From Leptospira saintgironsiae (GTDB lineage Bacteria; Spirochaetota; Leptospiria; Leptospirales; Leptospiraceae): DNA of 64,000 nucleotides. The notes under the pieces were generated by a model. It worked only from the letters and a program-made list of their open reading frames with translations, made no database searches and had not been told where the DNA came from. Shown here piece after piece: positions 8,148 through 19,052 of this stretch (positions within the stretch are counted from its first letter, which is position 1; each line of letters opens with the position of its first letter). Both the position numbers and the translations under genes were made by a program. The stretch is from NCBI RefSeq assembly GCF_002811765.1, contig NZ_NPDR01000001.1, forward strand, positions 558,001 through 622,000, written 5' to 3'.

Positions 8148-10304
8148 TTAGTCTTCGATAACGCTCATTGCGTATTCAGAGATTGCATCCCTTCTTTGTT
8201 CTGCAAAATCTTTGTGGAACCAAAGGTTCTGTATCTTAGAAGCCTCTTTTTTGTTTCCGATGGTGATCTTGGTCATACACTCATCTACTGCAAACTTCAT
8301 TGCTTCTTTTCCAGTCTCTCCGAGTCCTTTATTCCGTTTTTTGCGGACGATCTGGCCACCGGATTTTTCGACCCGTTTGACTAGAGCGTCATAATCTTTA
8401 TCATCGATACAGAATATAGTCTCAGTCTTTTTGGAATCTACACCTTTAATATCCACCTCGTAAAGAGGAGCGCTGGATATATGAATGAGTCCTAATTCAA
8501 ATAGTTCAGGCCAATACTCATAAAAGAAAGAGAGCATAAGAGATCGAATTGCGTATCCATCAAAGTCCGCATCTGTGATGATACTTACTTTTTCGTAATT
8601 CAGTTCTTCTATAGATTTTACTTTTTGGTCTAGAGGAAGTCCTAGGATCGCTACTATGTTCTTTAACTCTTCGTTTGCGATTGCTTTTGCAAGAGATACA
8701 CCTTTACAGTTCATTGGCTTTCCTCTCAAAGGAAACAAACCATGAAGTCTAGGATTTCTCGCAGGACGAAGACCAGCGATTGCCGAATCTCCCTCTGCTA
8801 CGAATAATACTCTTCCTGCATCCCCAGATTTGCCTGTAGGAGGCATTAGTTTAGGAATATTCATCTTACTTGCTTTTTTGAGTCCGCGTTGTGCATCTTC
8901 GAAAGCTTTCAGCTGAGTTCTTTTCTCCATCTGGAGCTTAACTTCTTCTAATAAGCCAGTTTTTTTAATGAACTTATCTAAATGTTTATCTACTGCATTA
9001 CGAATATCTTCATTCAAGTCGTTGATTAGATAAGACTTATCCTGAGATTTAAAACGTGGATTCAATAACCTCATGTTCACGTACATGTGGAAGCAGTTCC
9101 TTACGTCGTTACGAGTACAGCTTGTTTTGAGTTTTTTCTCTAAAGAAACGATCTGGCTTTTTTTACGGACTTCATCGCAAAGTCTGTTTTCCAGATACTC
9201 AATTGCAGAACCACCTTGAGGAGCAAATATTGAGTTCACCCAAGTTAGGTTTTTATTCTGACCGATTACTAAGTATGCTTCCAGATGTAATTGGGATCCA
9301 GCAGCAGGTGCATTGTAATCCATTTTGTAGTAAGTAAGATCTGAATGTGAGAATATCTCATCCAAACCTTTTTTGAACTTATACTTTTCCTTCTTACCTT
9401 TATGAACAAATTGAACTTCCAATCCAGGATTGGTCATTGCGATGTCTTGTAGATACTGTTTCATCAGATCTACATTGAAGGAAGTATCTATATTATTAAA
9501 ATATTTCGGATTTAGTTCGAATTCTACAGAGGTTCCATGATCTTCTTTGGAAGCTTTTTCGATCGCCTCGATCATATTTGTTTTTTTGCAGATCGGACCT
9601 AACTTTTCGATCTGATCTTTTGTGAGAAGAGGACAATCATCAAATTTTCCATGCTCGTCAAAGTATAAGAAAACTCTTTCAGTATCTTCTTTAGAAAGTT
9701 TATAACTACGGATCTGCTTCTTTGCGTCTTCGTGAATAGTGAATAGTTTTTTGAATGTACTTCCGTCGTTGGTTGTTTTTACTTTAAAGTAAGAAGAAAC
9801 CATTCTTACCAAAGAAATACCCACACCATTCTGACCTGCAACATGGTCTTGTTTTACGTGGTCGTCAAAGTTCTCCCCATACATCAAATGCAGATATACA
9901 CCTTCCGCATTCTTTGCAGGGATACCTCTTCCGTTATCAGCTACTGTTACAGTTTTTTTGTCGGAAGAAAGTTGGATGATCAATTTGGACATCTTATCCT
10001 TTTCAGGAATAGCTTTGTCCTTTTGGTTCTTGCGGTATTCATCTACCGCGTTCATACAAGCCTCGTCCAAACATTTTAATTTGGCAGGAACATCTTCCAA
10101 TTCCTCGTGTACGATCTCGTATAAATTGCCGCTGTTCTTACGGAAAAAATGCTGCTCGAATGTGGAAGCAGAGTTTTGCCCCAACCACATTCCGGTCCTC
10201 ATCCTTACGTGTTCTACGTTGGAGAGTTTTTTGAAGTTCCGTTCCCCTCCGGTCGCGGGCTTCTTTTCGGTTTTGGTTTTAGCAGTACTCATTCCTTGTC
10301 CCAT
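8148..10304 (-). CDS. Type IIA DNA topoisomerase ATPase/TOPRIM subunit, T4 gp39-like
   Basis: A 718-residue B-type subunit. The GHKL ATPase shows [19 protein letters not shown] and a [10 protein letters not shown] glycine loop; the TOPRIM domain shows VAEGDSA and DADFDG. It passes and cuts DNA duplexes with the A subunit encoded upstream. Several details follow phage T4 gp39 rather than GyrB or ParE: RTGMWLG for the usual [16 protein letters not shown] in the transducer region, and [13 protein letters not shown] after EGDSA. The start may be 10304 (AAGGA three bases upstream) or 10292, which forms an ATGA overlap with the A-subunit stop. Either implies translational coupling. Confidence 0.88.
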   Translation of the reverse strand: MGQGMSTAKTKTEKKPATGGERNFKKLSNVEHVRMRTGMWLGQNSASTFEQHFFRKNSGNLYEIVHEELEDVPAKLKCLDEACMNAVDEYRKNQKDKAIPEKDKMSKLIIQLSSDKKTVTVADNGRGIPAKNAEGVYLHLMYGENFDDHVKQDHVAGQNGVGISLVRMVSSYFKVKTTNDGSTFKKLFTIHEDAKKQIRSYKLSKEDTERVFLYFDEHGKFDDCPLLTKDQIEKLGPICKKTNMIEAIEKASKEDHGTSVEFELNPKYFNNIDTSFNVDLMKQYLQDIAMTNPGLEVQFVHKGKKEKYKFKKGLDEIFSHSDLTYYKMDYNAPAAGSQLHLEAYLVIGQNKNLTWVNSIFAPQGGSAIEYLENRLCDEVRKKSQIVSLEKKLKTSCTRNDVRNCFHMYVNMRLLNPRFKSQDKSYLINDLNEDIRNAVDKHLDKFIKKTGLLEEVKLQMEKRTQLKAFEDAQRGLKKASKMNIPKLMPPTGKSGDAGRVLFVAEGDSAIAGLRPARNPRLHGLFPLRGKPMNCKGVSLAKAIANEELKNIVAILGLPLDQKVKSIEELNYEKVSIITDADFDGYAIRSLMLSFFYEYWPELFELGLIHISSAPLYEVDIKGVDSKKTETIFCIDDKDYDALVKRVEKSGGQIVRKKRNKGLGETGKEAMKFAVDECMTKITIGNKKEASKIQNLWFHKDFAEQRRDAISEYAMSVIED

Positions 10305-11674
10305 TTATCCTTCAGCTCGGTTAATTCTCCGATCATGAATTCTGTTAATTTTTTATCTTCTTTCACAAGCCCCTGGTATCTGGACAGGGCGGTTTTTGCT
10401 TCTACGATTGCTTCTTCACATTTGCGAACTTCTTCCAAAGTCATTCTATAGATTGGAATAGAAGCTAACCATTCATAGTATACGAATTTCGATTTTTGGA
10501 GTTTATCCTCGAAATCCTTTTTGGATTTGATCCCGATTACTTTTTCGTTCCACTTTTCTTTGATGAAGCGGATCAATTCGGAGTTTCTTTCGATCTTCTC
10601 TTGTTCCAAACCCGCTAGACGTTTGAATCTACGGATCAAGTGGGTCTTTCTGAAATCGCAGAAACGTTTGATGATGTCTTCCGGTCCGAAGTTTTTCAGA
10701 CGACCATCATAAGTGATCACGTTATTCGCAAGAGTTTGGGTATCTTCTTTGGAGATGACTGCAGCGATTTCTTTCGCGCTAGGTTTTTCTCCCTTCTTAT
10801 AATTCAATTCTATACGGAATGTTTGGCTGGAATGATCCACATAGTCTTTGAGCCAAGAATCTTTTCTTTCTACAATGTCATCTAGAAGATTGATTACCTT
10901 CTCTCTGTTCCAGTTCATTGGAGCATCTGTAAGATAAAGAGAGTCGCCTTCCCAAGTAAAACCGAAGGTAGTGGTCATTGTGATATTGCCCGCTTCGGTT
11001 TTAGCCATTTTCACTTCTCCCTTGTAATCCTTGTACCAAGGTTTTAAAGGAAGAGGCTTTTTGGTTTTGAGATAATTCATCTGCGAGTTGATGATCGCAG
11101 AAAGTTTATGGCCTGGGATAAAACAACGGAAACCAGTTGCAATCCCCATAATATTGTTCAGAAGAACGATTGGAACTTTTCCTACGAAGTGGATTGGTTC
11201 GTCTTCTGTTTCATCGTAATTTTTAACGTAATCTATATCAGGTAAACTTTCGAAAAATCCCAGATCTTTAACGAAGTCAGAAAGTTTTACCTCAGTGTAT
11301 CGAGGAGAAGCGATTGCTCCCGGATCCAATACGTCTCCGAAAGTACCTTCTCCCGCAACTAATGGATGATTGTTTGCGAATGTAAAGTCCTGAGCCATCT
11401 GCGAAAGAGCATCTTGGATGGATCTATCCCCGTGCGGGTGATATCCCATCGCGAGTCCCGCAACTTTTACAGTCTTAGTGAAACGGTTCCTTGCGTCCGA
11501 ATTCCACATTGCCCAAAGAATTCTTCTCTGGACGGGCTTTAACCCATCGATTTCGTGAGGAATTGCCCGAGAATCGCAGACATATCGAGAGTATTTCCTC
11601 TGATCGTCGTTGACTTGGTCCTCAAATGGTATTTTTGGGAAGCTTTCTTTGCCTGGTTTATTGGAATCTTTCAT
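10289..11674 (-). CDS. Type IIA DNA topoisomerase cleavage subunit, short, T4 gp52-like
   Basis: A 461-residue A-type subunit with the winged-helix motif YHPHGD, the gate sequence GEGTFGD and the catalytic tyrosine in SPRYTEVKL, which forms the covalent DNA link. GyrA and ParC are usually 700-900 residues with a C-terminal beta-pinwheel; this chain stops after the coiled-coil exit gate ([10 protein letters not shown]...), the same plan and length as phage T4 gp52. Without the pinwheel it should not supercoil like gyrase. It is the first gene of a two-gene operon with the B subunit. It is unlikely to be the cell's gyrase; decatenation or relaxation is my inference. Confidence 0.87.
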   Translation of the reverse strand: MKDSNKPGKESFPKIPFEDQVNDDQRKYSRYVCDSRAIPHEIDGLKPVQRRILWAMWNSDARNRFTKTVKVAGLAMGYHPHGDRSIQDALSQMAQDFTFANNHPLVAGEGTFGDVLDPGAIASPRYTEVKLSDFVKDLGFFESLPDIDYVKNYDETEDEPIHFVGKVPIVLLNNIMGIATGFRCFIPGHKLSAIINSQMNYLKTKKPLPLKPWYKDYKGEVKMAKTEAGNITMTTTFGFTWEGDSLYLTDAPMNWNREKVINLLDDIVERKDSWLKDYVDHSSQTFRIELNYKKGEKPSAKEIAAVISKEDTQTLANNVITYDGRLKNFGPEDIIKRFCDFRKTHLIRRFKRLAGLEQEKIERNSELIRFIKEKWNEKVIGIKSKKDFEDKLQKSKFVYYEWLASIPIYRMTLEEVRKCEEAIVEAKTALSRYQGLVKEDKKLTEFMIGELTELKDKWDKE

Positions 11675-11901
11675 GGGACTTTTATTGCCAAAGGATTTTA
11701 GGACGGTTTTACTGTCAACCTTTTAACGTACTACCTGAATTCGTACATACTTTTTAGGAAGAAATCGACTCAAGTTGCAGTAATTCTTACTTTCTCGTTG
11801 GGAAACACCGATAAGGAAAGAAAATTTCCCGGTTTTTCCTTGAAGATTCGAACGAAAACGGGAAGTTTTTCAAGAAATCCTCTTTTTCCGGCTGTATTTT
11901 T

Positions 11902-12852
11902 TTGGAACCGAAGTCTCGATCTTATCCCACAGAAATATTCTTTTCACTAGGTTTGACCTATTTGTTTTTTTTAATGTCTTGTTCTCTTTTGACGGAATGG
12001 ACGGAAGAAAAACCTTTAGTTTCTGATCTTCCAAGTATTCGTATCTATACTAATATCAGTTCGATCCCTGCAAGTTCCGAATCTTTCCGGAACCAGCCTG
12101 GTCATCTAAGATATTTAGTACTGCAGACCCAATCTTCTAAGGAAAAAATTTGGACTGGAGAAGTGGATCTTTGGGAAACAAAAGAAGATTTTCATACTAC
12201 TCTTCCTAAAGGGATCGTTTTTCCCAAATTAAGTTTTAAGGCATCCTTATTCTCTGGTGCGGCTAGATTAGAAGAAGGAGAATCTTCTAACCCTAAACAT
12301 ATTTCTTTTCATCCACAAGGAGTTCTTTCTTGGAATTGGGAAGGAGAAGGTTTCAAATCAGGGACACATATCCCTTCTCCAAAACAACTCAATGTTTCTG
12401 ATTGGGGGATCCTATATAATTTTTCCCAATCAAATATTGTATGGGCCGCTAAAGAATACAGAAGTTTAGGTAAGAATGTAGAATTGCATTGGGAGAATGT
12501 CCGTAATAGCCGGACCAGTTTGAGTACCGATTATACAAGTCCTGGTGGCAGAAGTTTTCCATACGCGGATTACGATTATAAGAACCAAATATTCCAGTAT
12601 GTAAATTTAGTAGAAGGTAGACTTCCTGTTTGGATATTCAGAGAAGAAGGTGAATTACGCTTAGCTTGGGGAATTCTTCCTGAAGATCTATTATCTTCTA
12701 AGAACGTATCCCAATGGAAACAGAAGAGAAAGGATGAGTTTGTATCCATGCATTTTTATGATGCAGCGAATAATATTCCGTTTACTGCCTCGGCCGATTT
12801 GAAGAACTATCCAATCATCCTCTTAAAAGATTACGACAATGCCAGAAAATAA
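11902..12852 (+). CDS. Hypothetical lipoprotein upstream of gltX
   Basis: A 316-residue protein of no recognised family. It appears to start with TTG at 11902 and has a hydrophobic segment ending in FFLMSC, a loose spirochaete lipobox with the cysteine at residue 27. The rest is soluble and rich in aromatic residues. No convincing ribosome-binding site precedes the TTG and I see no better in-frame start upstream, so the N-terminus is uncertain. Its 3' end overlaps gltX by 14 bases, so the two are cotranscribed. Confidence 0.65.
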   Translation: MEPKSRSYPTEIFFSLGLTYLFFLMSCSLLTEWTEEKPLVSDLPSIRIYTNISSIPASSESFRNQPGHLRYLVLQTQSSKEKIWTGEVDLWETKEDFHTTLPKGIVFPKLSFKASLFSGAARLEEGESSNPKHISFHPQGVLSWNWEGEGFKSGTHIPSPKQLNVSDWGILYNFSQSNIVWAAKEYRSLGKNVELHWENVRNSRTSLSTDYTSPGGRSFPYADYDYKNQIFQYVNLVEGRLPVWIFREEGELRLAWGILPEDLLSSKNVSQWKQKRKDEFVSMHFYDAANNIPFTASADLKNYPIILLKDYDNARK

Positions 12853-14401
12853 GGAAGTTAGAACCAGGTTCGCACCATCACCTACCGGTTTCCTTCATGT
12901 GGGCGGAGCTAGAACCGCTTTATTCAATTACTTATACGCCAAATCCCAAGGCGGAAAATTTTTATTAAGGGTAGAAGATACGGATCAAGCCAGATCCACC
13001 GAAGAATCTTTTAAAACCATCCTTGAGTCCTTAAAATGGTTAGGGATAGAATGGGATGAAGGTCCTCATGTCGGGGGCCCTTACGGTCCTTATGTACAAT
13101 CCGAAAGGATCTCTATCTATAAAGAATATACTGAAAAGTTGATCTCCGAAGGAAAAGCCTACCGCTGCTTCTGCACCCAAGAAGAATTAGAAGCAAAGAA
13201 AAAACAGGCAGAGGCAATGGGAGTTCCGTACGTTTACGACGGACTTCATGCGAACATGAGCGAATCAGAAGTTCAGGAAAAACTGAAAGCTGGAACTCCT
13301 TATTCTGTTCGTTTCAAAACTCCTTCTAAAACTCTGATCTTCGATGATATCATCCAAGGGAAAGTGAAGTTCGAAACAAAACTGATCGGCGACTTCATCA
13401 TCGTAAAATCAGATGGTTTTCCTTCTTATAATTATGCTGTCGTTGTGGATGACGGGCTCATGAAAATTTCTCATGTGATCCGTGGAGTGGGGCACCTTTC
13501 TAATACACCTCGTCAGATCCTTATTTATGAGGCTCTGGGTTTTCCAGTTCCTGAGTTTGCTCATGCTTCCGAAATCGTAGGAATGGACGGTAAAAAATTG
13601 TCCAAACGTGCTGGAGCTACTTCTATATTAGCATTTCGTGATTTAGGATATTTGCCTGAAACATTCTTAAATTATATGGCACTACTGGGTTGGACTTCTC
13701 CAGATGGTCAGGAATATTTGCCAGGGGATATTCTCCCTAAAACATTCGATGTACATCGTTGTTCCAAATCACCTTCTACCTTTGATGTATTCAGAAAACC
13801 AAAAGGTGGAGATGAAGAAGTGGCAACTAACTTCTCAAGCTTAGATCAAATCGCAGAAGCGATGAATCCCAAGTCTAAATTGAATTGGCTTTCTAATAAA
13901 TATATTAGAGAACTTCCTATCCAAAAGGTCGCGGACAGTTTGGCTCCATTTTTGGAAAACAGAACTGATATTCCGGCAGAGTATAGAGATCCGAAAAACA
14001 AAGAATTACATTCTTTAGTAGATAGTGTCAGAGTATATCTGGATAATTTGCGTCAGGCACCTGATTATATCGCAGAATTTTTCGTATCCGACCTGAAAGT
14101 AGAGGATGGAGAAGCGAAAGAAATTCTTTCCCAAGAATTTTCTCCAAAAGTGGTCGCTACATTTTACGAATTATTAAAAAAGTCGGATCCTAAAACCGAT
14201 GAAGATTATAAGGCTTTAATGACCCAAGCGGGAGAACAGACCGGCCAAAAGGGAAAAACCCTATTTATGCCGATCCGAGTCTCTGCTACAGGAAAAGCTC
14301 ACGGACTAGAGTTACCTATCCTATTTCCCCTCTTAGGGAAGGAAAAGCTACTCAAACGAATAGAGAAAATCTCGGTACAAGTAGGAATTTCTTTACCTTA
14401 G
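12839..14401 (+). CDS. gltX: Glutamyl-tRNA synthetase
   Basis: A class I aminoacyl-tRNA synthetase of 520 residues that charges tRNA-Glu. The HIGH-type motif occurs in [14 protein letters not shown] (about residues 12-25) and the KMSKS-type loop as KKLSKRAGA near residue 252; RVEDTD follows as in the family. It starts inside the end of the preceding lipoprotein gene. Whether it is discriminating or also charges tRNA-Gln cannot be read from the sequence by eye. Confidence 0.95.
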   Translation: MPENKEVRTRFAPSPTGFLHVGGARTALFNYLYAKSQGGKFLLRVEDTDQARSTEESFKTILESLKWLGIEWDEGPHVGGPYGPYVQSERISIYKEYTEKLISEGKAYRCFCTQEELEAKKKQAEAMGVPYVYDGLHANMSESEVQEKLKAGTPYSVRFKTPSKTLIFDDIIQGKVKFETKLIGDFIIVKSDGFPSYNYAVVVDDGLMKISHVIRGVGHLSNTPRQILIYEALGFPVPEFAHASEIVGMDGKKLSKRAGATSILAFRDLGYLPETFLNYMALLGWTSPDGQEYLPGDILPKTFDVHRCSKSPSTFDVFRKPKGGDEEVATNFSSLDQIAEAMNPKSKLNWLSNKYIRELPIQKVADSLAPFLENRTDIPAEYRDPKNKELHSLVDSVRVYLDNLRQAPDYIAEFFVSDLKVEDGEAKEILSQEFSPKVVATFYELLKKSDPKTDEDYKALMTQAGEQTGQKGKTLFMPIRVSATGKAHGLELPILFPLLGKEKLLKRIEKISVQVGISLP

Positions 14402-14410
14402 GATTTTTTC

Positions 14411-14436
14411 GGGGGATTTTTGTTGCAAAACCCCCC
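14411..14436 (+). terminator. Possible terminator hairpin after gltX
   Basis: GGGGG at 14411 and CCCCC from 14431 form a stem extended by TTTTG/CAAAA around a short loop. The sequence after it is only weakly U-rich, so termination is plausible but not clear. Confidence 0.4.
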
Positions 14437-14479
14437 TTTCGGTCTGTATTAATATACAAGAGGACTTCTCAGATAAGAA

Positions 14480-15067
14480 ATGAGGGATACGGCCGATTCA
14501 CTTTTGGTTAGGCATCATTCGGGTTCGTACGTCATGTTCCTACCTCCTGACTTAGCTAGCATTCGGGAGTTCAGAAGAGCACTTCGTCAATCCCTAGAAG
14601 AGAATACTTTTATCTCTAAAGATATCCAGCAGATTGAGCTAGCCGCAGACGAGGCGCTCACCAATTCAATCTCCGCAAATTATAATTCCAGTTCAGAAGA
14701 AACGATCATCTGCAGATGGATCGTAGATAATTCTAAATTTACTTTATGGATCGTGGACTATGGTTCCGGTCTTAAAAAAGAAAAGATAGAAGAGCAAGTA
14801 GCAGAAGCTAAACCTTCTTCTCTCCAAGAGTTCTTAAAAAAAGTAAAAACCTACCAAGAAGGTAAATGTGAGGTGCTTCCGAATAGAGGAAAGCTTACCC
14901 AACATAGAAACTTAGGTAAAGGTTTGCTTATCATGCAATCTTTAATGGATTCTGTGAAGATCATGTATCACTGCAAAGAAGGAAGAATTTCATCTGACCC
15001 TACAGATTCCAGCATCCGTGGATCTATTATCGAATTAGCATTCGATTCTAAAAAACATTCGCTTTGA
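14480..15067 (+). CDS. Anti-sigma-factor-type ATP-binding protein (RsbW/SpoIIAB-like)
   Basis: A 195-residue GHKL ATPase of the anti-sigma regulatory kinase type. The N box is ELAADEALTNSI, the G1 box DYGSGL and the G2 box NLGKGLLIMQSL. Family members bind a sigma factor or phosphorylate an antagonist on serine, forming a partner-switch. There is no histidine phosphoacceptor domain. No antagonist (STAS) gene or PP2C phosphatase is adjacent, so its partners are elsewhere. Its stop overlaps the TTG start of the next gene (TTGA), indicating coupling. Confidence 0.82.
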   Translation: MRDTADSLLVRHHSGSYVMFLPPDLASIREFRRALRQSLEENTFISKDIQQIELAADEALTNSISANYNSSSEETIICRWIVDNSKFTLWIVDYGSGLKKEKIEEQVAEAKPSSLQEFLKKVKTYQEGKCEVLPNRGKLTQHRNLGKGLLIMQSLMDSVKIMYHCKEGRISSDPTDSSIRGSIIELAFDSKKHSL

Positions 15068-15903
15068 CTTTAAACGAATACGCTCAATTTCTTTTAAGTT
15101 CCCCCAATTTAGAAGATAAATTATATTCTCCGGAAAAAATGCCGGAAGATATTCTTTGGCTGAATTTTGTCCCTAAAGACAAACCAGAAAGATCTTCTAA
15201 GATAATTTTCTCAGATAAAAAATCAAAAATGCCGCGGGTAGAACATTTAAATTCCGAGGAGAATAGAATACTTTCTCTCCATCATTTTGCAAATCATGAA
15301 CTTATGGCCGTTGAGATATTTGCATGGGCCATATTAAAATTTCAGAATGCTCCTTCTTCTGTTCGCAAAAGTTTATACAAAACAATTTTGGAAGAGCAGA
15401 AACATCTTAGGCTTTATTTAGATTCTATCAGAGAATGGGGAATGGATCTGGGAGATCGTCCTCTCAATTATATCTTCTGGAAACAAACTCCTAATATGCA
15501 ATCTCTCCAAAAGTTTTTTGCAGTTATGGCTTTAACTTTTGAAGGAGCCAATTTGGATTTTTCTATGATCTACCAAAAGGCATTCGAAAAATTTGGGGAT
15601 CAGAAAAGAGCTGATATCATGCAGATTGTTCATGATGATGAGATCAGGCATGTTAAAAGGGGAGTTAAGGTAGTATTCTCGGATGGGATATCCCAAGACC
15701 AACAATGGGAAAAATATCTAGACCTTTTGACCCATCCATTCACTCCCAGAAGGGCAAAGGGATTTTTATACTTTCCGGAGCTTAGGACCAAGGCAGGGTT
15801 ATCGCCTGAGTTTGCTGAGGCCTTGGGAGCTTATTCGGACGAATACGATGGTACTACAAATGCTAGGATCGTAAAAAATGTATTCGGTATGGAGGCAGGT
15901 TAG
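15064..15903 (+). CDS. DUF455-type ferritin-like protein
   Basis: A 279-residue protein resembling the DUF455 ferritin-like family. The likely diiron ligands lie in four helices: ANHELMAVE, EEQKHLRL (ExxH), FEGANLD and DDEIRHV (ExxH). This is the usual carboxylate/histidine pattern for a di-metal centre; the reaction of the family is not known to me. It starts with TTG at 15064 in a 4-base overlap with the anti-sigma-type gene, which supports the start and suggests both are made together. Confidence 0.8.
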   Translation: MTLNEYAQFLLSSPNLEDKLYSPEKMPEDILWLNFVPKDKPERSSKIIFSDKKSKMPRVEHLNSEENRILSLHHFANHELMAVEIFAWAILKFQNAPSSVRKSLYKTILEEQKHLRLYLDSIREWGMDLGDRPLNYIFWKQTPNMQSLQKFFAVMALTFEGANLDFSMIYQKAFEKFGDQKRADIMQIVHDDEIRHVKRGVKVVFSDGISQDQQWEKYLDLLTHPFTPRRAKGFLYFPELRTKAGLSPEFAEALGAYSDEYDGTTNARIVKNVFGMEAG

Positions 15904-15959
15904 GGCCTAGGAAATCGATAGACATCTCATTTTCTTGGAAAGAAGCTGTAGTTCAGAAT

Positions 15960-17102
15960 ATGTTTCGTTTCATTTCTTTTTTCCGAGTATTGATCCTTTT
16001 TTCAGTATTCATTCTTCTCATCGCTTGTAATTCAAAAACACCATCCGATTCCAAGATCATTTCTTTAACCATTCCAGAGTCCGAAGAAAAAAGTCCGGAT
16101 GTGGTCCTCAAAAAACTAGGAAACCTGGATGAGGATCCTGATCTAGAGGTTTTCTCCTTGGTCCGTAATGGAACCGAAGAGATTCTTGCAGTTTTCAAAA
16201 AACAAAACGGAGAATGGACACTCCAGTCCAAGATAGGTTTTAATCTTCTGAACATAGGACCTTTTATTCATGATCCTAAAGCTTCTTCTTGGAAAGCAGG
16301 AGAAGATGAGAATGCAAAAGAATCCGGCTACGTAGTTAAAAGAATTCTAATGGAAGAACTTCCCGGAGATTCTTTCAATTCTCTCTTTTTAGAAGTTTTA
16401 AGCGAAGAGCCTCCTTTGGGTCTTTTTTCAGTTCCTTATGTGATCCGTAAGGGAGAAAAAATTTTAGATGGGCTTGCTTCTTTAAAAGATCATCAGTTTT
16501 TAGCAAAATCAAAACGTATCGACTTCTCATATAATAAAGAAGAAAAGAATCTTACCATTTTTCCGAACAATCGTACTTACGCTCAGAATTTTAACTTCAA
16601 TGGTTGGGAATTAGTACCTGATGTTCCGAGTGTTGCCGCTCCAGGTTTATTAAGTGTAGAAGCTCCTGCCGAATGGAAGAAAGATGTGGCATCTGAAGTT
16701 GTGATCTGGTTCAAAAACAGAGGATCTTATTCAGGAACTACTTATATCTCTCTTTCTTTTCCTCAAGGTGGAAAAGTGGAGATAGATTCTGGTAAAGAAG
16801 GATTAAGATATTATTCTCCTGGATCTTCGGTATATTCTTTCGAGAAAAAATATATTAATTCCAAAGTTCCTTTATTAGAAATTACGAAAGAAGGTTGGGC
16901 AAGAAATCATAAGTATGGAGTTCGTTTTAAATACACTCCTGATGCTGATGGTGTGCCTAATTTACTACTTCGTTCCAGTTCCAAGTCTTATAGGGATACG
17001 ATCAATCTTCCGACTGATTATAGTTCCGTGAAAACAGAGATAGACCAACAAGGTTTTAAAAGTTATCCCCTTCCATTGGTATCCAGAGGAAAGTCCAAAT
17101 AA
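15960..17102 (+). CDS. Hypothetical lipoprotein
   Basis: A 380-residue protein of unknown family with a hydrophobic signal and lipobox LLIAC, cysteine at residue 23. The mature region is soluble, with beta-rich repeats of serine and tyrosine; segments such as DLDEDPDLEVFSLV-like acidic text near residue 55 recall calcium-binding or FG-GAP-type surface proteins, but I cannot assign a domain. It lies 56 bases after the DUF455 gene and 15 bases before the next gene, in a same-strand run. Confidence 0.7.
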   Translation: MFRFISFFRVLILFSVFILLIACNSKTPSDSKIISLTIPESEEKSPDVVLKKLGNLDEDPDLEVFSLVRNGTEEILAVFKKQNGEWTLQSKIGFNLLNIGPFIHDPKASSWKAGEDENAKESGYVVKRILMEELPGDSFNSLFLEVLSEEPPLGLFSVPYVIRKGEKILDGLASLKDHQFLAKSKRIDFSYNKEEKNLTIFPNNRTYAQNFNFNGWELVPDVPSVAAPGLLSVEAPAEWKKDVASEVVIWFKNRGSYSGTTYISLSFPQGGKVEIDSGKEGLRYYSPGSSVYSFEKKYINSKVPLLEITKEGWARNHKYGVRFKYTPDADGVPNLLLRSSSKSYRDTINLPTDYSSVKTEIDQQGFKSYPLPLVSRGKSK

Positions 17103-17117
17103 TAACCGGATAATATC

Positions 17118-17780
17118 GTGAGTAGTTTCGAAGAACATAAACTTAAACATGCCAAGATAGAGGTCGTTCGAGCTCAGGTGGAAAGATTCCGCAAATTTTA
17201 TGCGGACTATTTCCATCTAGAAGAAACGATTTCTATGGTGGAATATTTTTTCGAAACAATTTACAACCTAGATGGCAAGGAAGCTTGGATGCATTTAGCT
17301 TTAGACACATACCAAAAAGTAAAAGGTATGATGAAAGAAACTACCAGAGCTAATCTAGAAACTCTAATTGAGTTAAACAATCTCACTGATCATTTAGATT
17401 CAGAAATGGCTCAGTTACTTATCCAAAAAGATTGGGATGGCAAAAAACTTTCTAGAGAAGAATACGACGATCTATACAAAGCTTACGGTCATAAAGAAGA
17501 AAGAGAGAAGCAGTTAGAGATTGTTCTTCATAACCTGAGAACATTTTACGAATTAGCACATAAGCCTATCTCCGCTTATCTGATCCGTCCTGCTAGATTT
17601 ATGGCAGGTCTGTTAGGAGTTTCCCTTTTATTCGATTCAGTAGAGAAGGCATATAACGCGGTTTTACCAGTATCTCCTGAAATTTTTGTTTCTTTTATCG
17701 AGCAAGTGGAGAGAAGAGAGTCGGAATATCTAGAGTCTGCCTTCTTAAATGGAAAGCAACCTAAGGAGCCGTCTGCTTGA
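17118..17780 (+). CDS. Hypothetical helical protein, possibly FFLEELY-motif type
   Basis: A 220-residue, mostly alpha-helical protein with no signal peptide. The segment HLEETISMVEYFFETIY near residues 34-50 loosely recalls proteins named for an FFLEELY motif; this is a weak resemblance. The predicted start is GTG at 17118. Its TGA stop overlaps the TTG start of the MotB-like gene, so it may act with it. No function is assigned. Confidence 0.6.
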   Translation: MSSFEEHKLKHAKIEVVRAQVERFRKFYADYFHLEETISMVEYFFETIYNLDGKEAWMHLALDTYQKVKGMMKETTRANLETLIELNNLTDHLDSEMAQLLIQKDWDGKKLSREEYDDLYKAYGHKEEREKQLEIVLHNLRTFYELAHKPISAYLIRPARFMAGLLGVSLLFDSVEKAYNAVLPVSPEIFVSFIEQVERRESEYLESAFLNGKQPKEPSA

Positions 17781-18505
17781 ACGGAAGATCACGTTTTTCC
17801 AGATACAGGAAGCATGTCGAAGCCGGAGATGAGAACCGGGACAGATGGCTTTTGACGTATGCGGATATGATCACACTTCTTCTTGGACTTTTTATCATTT
17901 TATATTCTATTTCTCAAGTAGACCAAAACAAATTGAAACAAGTTGCCGACCTGGTCCGAGGTGGATTCGGTCTAGGAGAATCTTTTTTTGAAGGTTCTAA
18001 TATCACATTAGAAGAGGATCCCTTATTACAACCAAGGACCCAAATGTATCGCTTCTGGGAAAGGATCTCTTATGCATTAAAAAAGTTGAAAGAGAAAACG
18101 AAATTATTCATAGGCATTAACGAAACAGAAGAGATTCGTATCCAAGTATTCGCACCGTCCTTGGGTGAAGGTGAATTTCATCCTGATGAGGACACTGATT
18201 TCACTTTCAAAAAAGTAGCTGAGGTTGCACAAGGAATGGATGTGGATATCACATTGAGAGTCCAAGTTCCTTATGCAGAACAAGCAGGCCAAGGATTCAG
18301 AAATATCTGGGAATATAATGCTCATCGTGCTGGTTTGATCGCAGAAACATTGGCAGAAAAATATGGGATCTCTAGAGAAAGACTTTCAGTCCAAGCATAT
18401 CATGGCTTTAGAAAATTAGGACCGGAAGAAGGTCCCAGCCCGGAAGTTAAGGCTTCTCAAGAAAGAATAGAAATCATCATTCGTAAACGGGGTAAGGAAG
18501 AATAA
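17777..18505 (+). CDS. MotB/OmpA-like inner-membrane protein
   Basis: A 242-residue protein with one N-terminal transmembrane segment, WLLTYADMITLLLGLFI, that matches the MotB plug region including the proton-channel aspartate (in YAD). The C-terminal half is an OmpA-like peptidoglycan-binding domain (NAHRAGLIAETLAEKYGI and later RIEIII). MotB normally pairs with MotA, yet no motA lies nearby, and both neighbours are of unknown function. It may be an orphan stator subunit or an ion-driven system component unrelated to flagella. It starts with TTG in a TTGA overlap with the upstream gene. Confidence 0.82.
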   Translation: MNGRSRFSRYRKHVEAGDENRDRWLLTYADMITLLLGLFIILYSISQVDQNKLKQVADLVRGGFGLGESFFEGSNITLEEDPLLQPRTQMYRFWERISYALKKLKEKTKLFIGINETEEIRIQVFAPSLGEGEFHPDEDTDFTFKKVAEVAQGMDVDITLRVQVPYAEQAGQGFRNIWEYNAHRAGLIAETLAEKYGISRERLSVQAYHGFRKLGPEEGPSPEVKASQERIEIIIRKRGKEE

Positions 18506-18508
18506 GGA

Positions 18509-18970
18509 ATGATCTCTAAAATAAATAAAGTTGTAATTCCTTTCGGATTGCTCCTCGTATTGACGGGAGCATTCTTCTCAGTTGGTTGTTCCAAGAAGAA
18601 AAAGGTTCCGGCTGCTGTGGAATCTGTTTGGAAAACAGATCAGGAAGGAGTGGAGAATTCCAGCGGGTTTGCATGGGTTTCCAAGTATTGCGAGAAGGTT
18701 AGACAATGTGCGGATGGCGACATGAAAACCTTAAACTCTGACTCTGAAGCAATTTTAGAAAAAAGATTAAGAAAGGATTTTTGTTTAGAAAAATTTAAAG
18801 AATCCAAAGTGTATACATTAGCAGCACAAGAACCTAAATTGGTTTTGAATAAGACTATTTCTTGTTTGAAAGCAGCAACGGAAGCAGATTGCCATTTAAT
18901 CAAAAAAGGAGTATCTGAACTTTCGGAAGATTGTAAATGGTTACAAACTCTTCAAAACTCTAAAGAGTAA
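18509..18970 (+). CDS. Small cysteine-rich lipoprotein
   Basis: A 153-residue predicted lipoprotein; the signal ends in FFSVGC with the cysteine at residue 27. The mature part is helical with six further cysteines (as in YCEKVRQC, DFCLEKF, ISCLKA, ADCHLI and EDCKW), spaced like a disulfide-stabilised helical bundle. It begins three bases after the MotB-like gene, so it is the last member of the run. I do not recognise a named family. Confidence 0.72.
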   Translation: MISKINKVVIPFGLLLVLTGAFFSVGCSKKKKVPAAVESVWKTDQEGVENSSGFAWVSKYCEKVRQCADGDMKTLNSDSEAILEKRLRKDFCLEKFKESKVYTLAAQEPKLVLNKTISCLKAATEADCHLIKKGVSELSEDCKWLQTLQNSKE

Positions 18971-19052
18971 AAATATAAAGGTCTAAAAAGACCCGGGTTA
19001 TAAAACCCATCCGTGGACAAAAGATACGATCTGAATTTTTCGGAGGCGAACC

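Noticed and set aside
8148..11674. Prophage origin suggested by the T4-like topoisomerase.
   Set aside because: No capsid, tail, integrase, attachment-site repeat or base-composition change is visible around it; the flanks are ordinary chromosomal genes.
18984..19012. Tandem small hairpins (GGTC/GACC and GGGTT/AACCC) between the lipoprotein and peptidase genes.
   Set aside because: The stems are short, lack a U-run and do not resemble a riboswitch or terminator closely enough to annotate.
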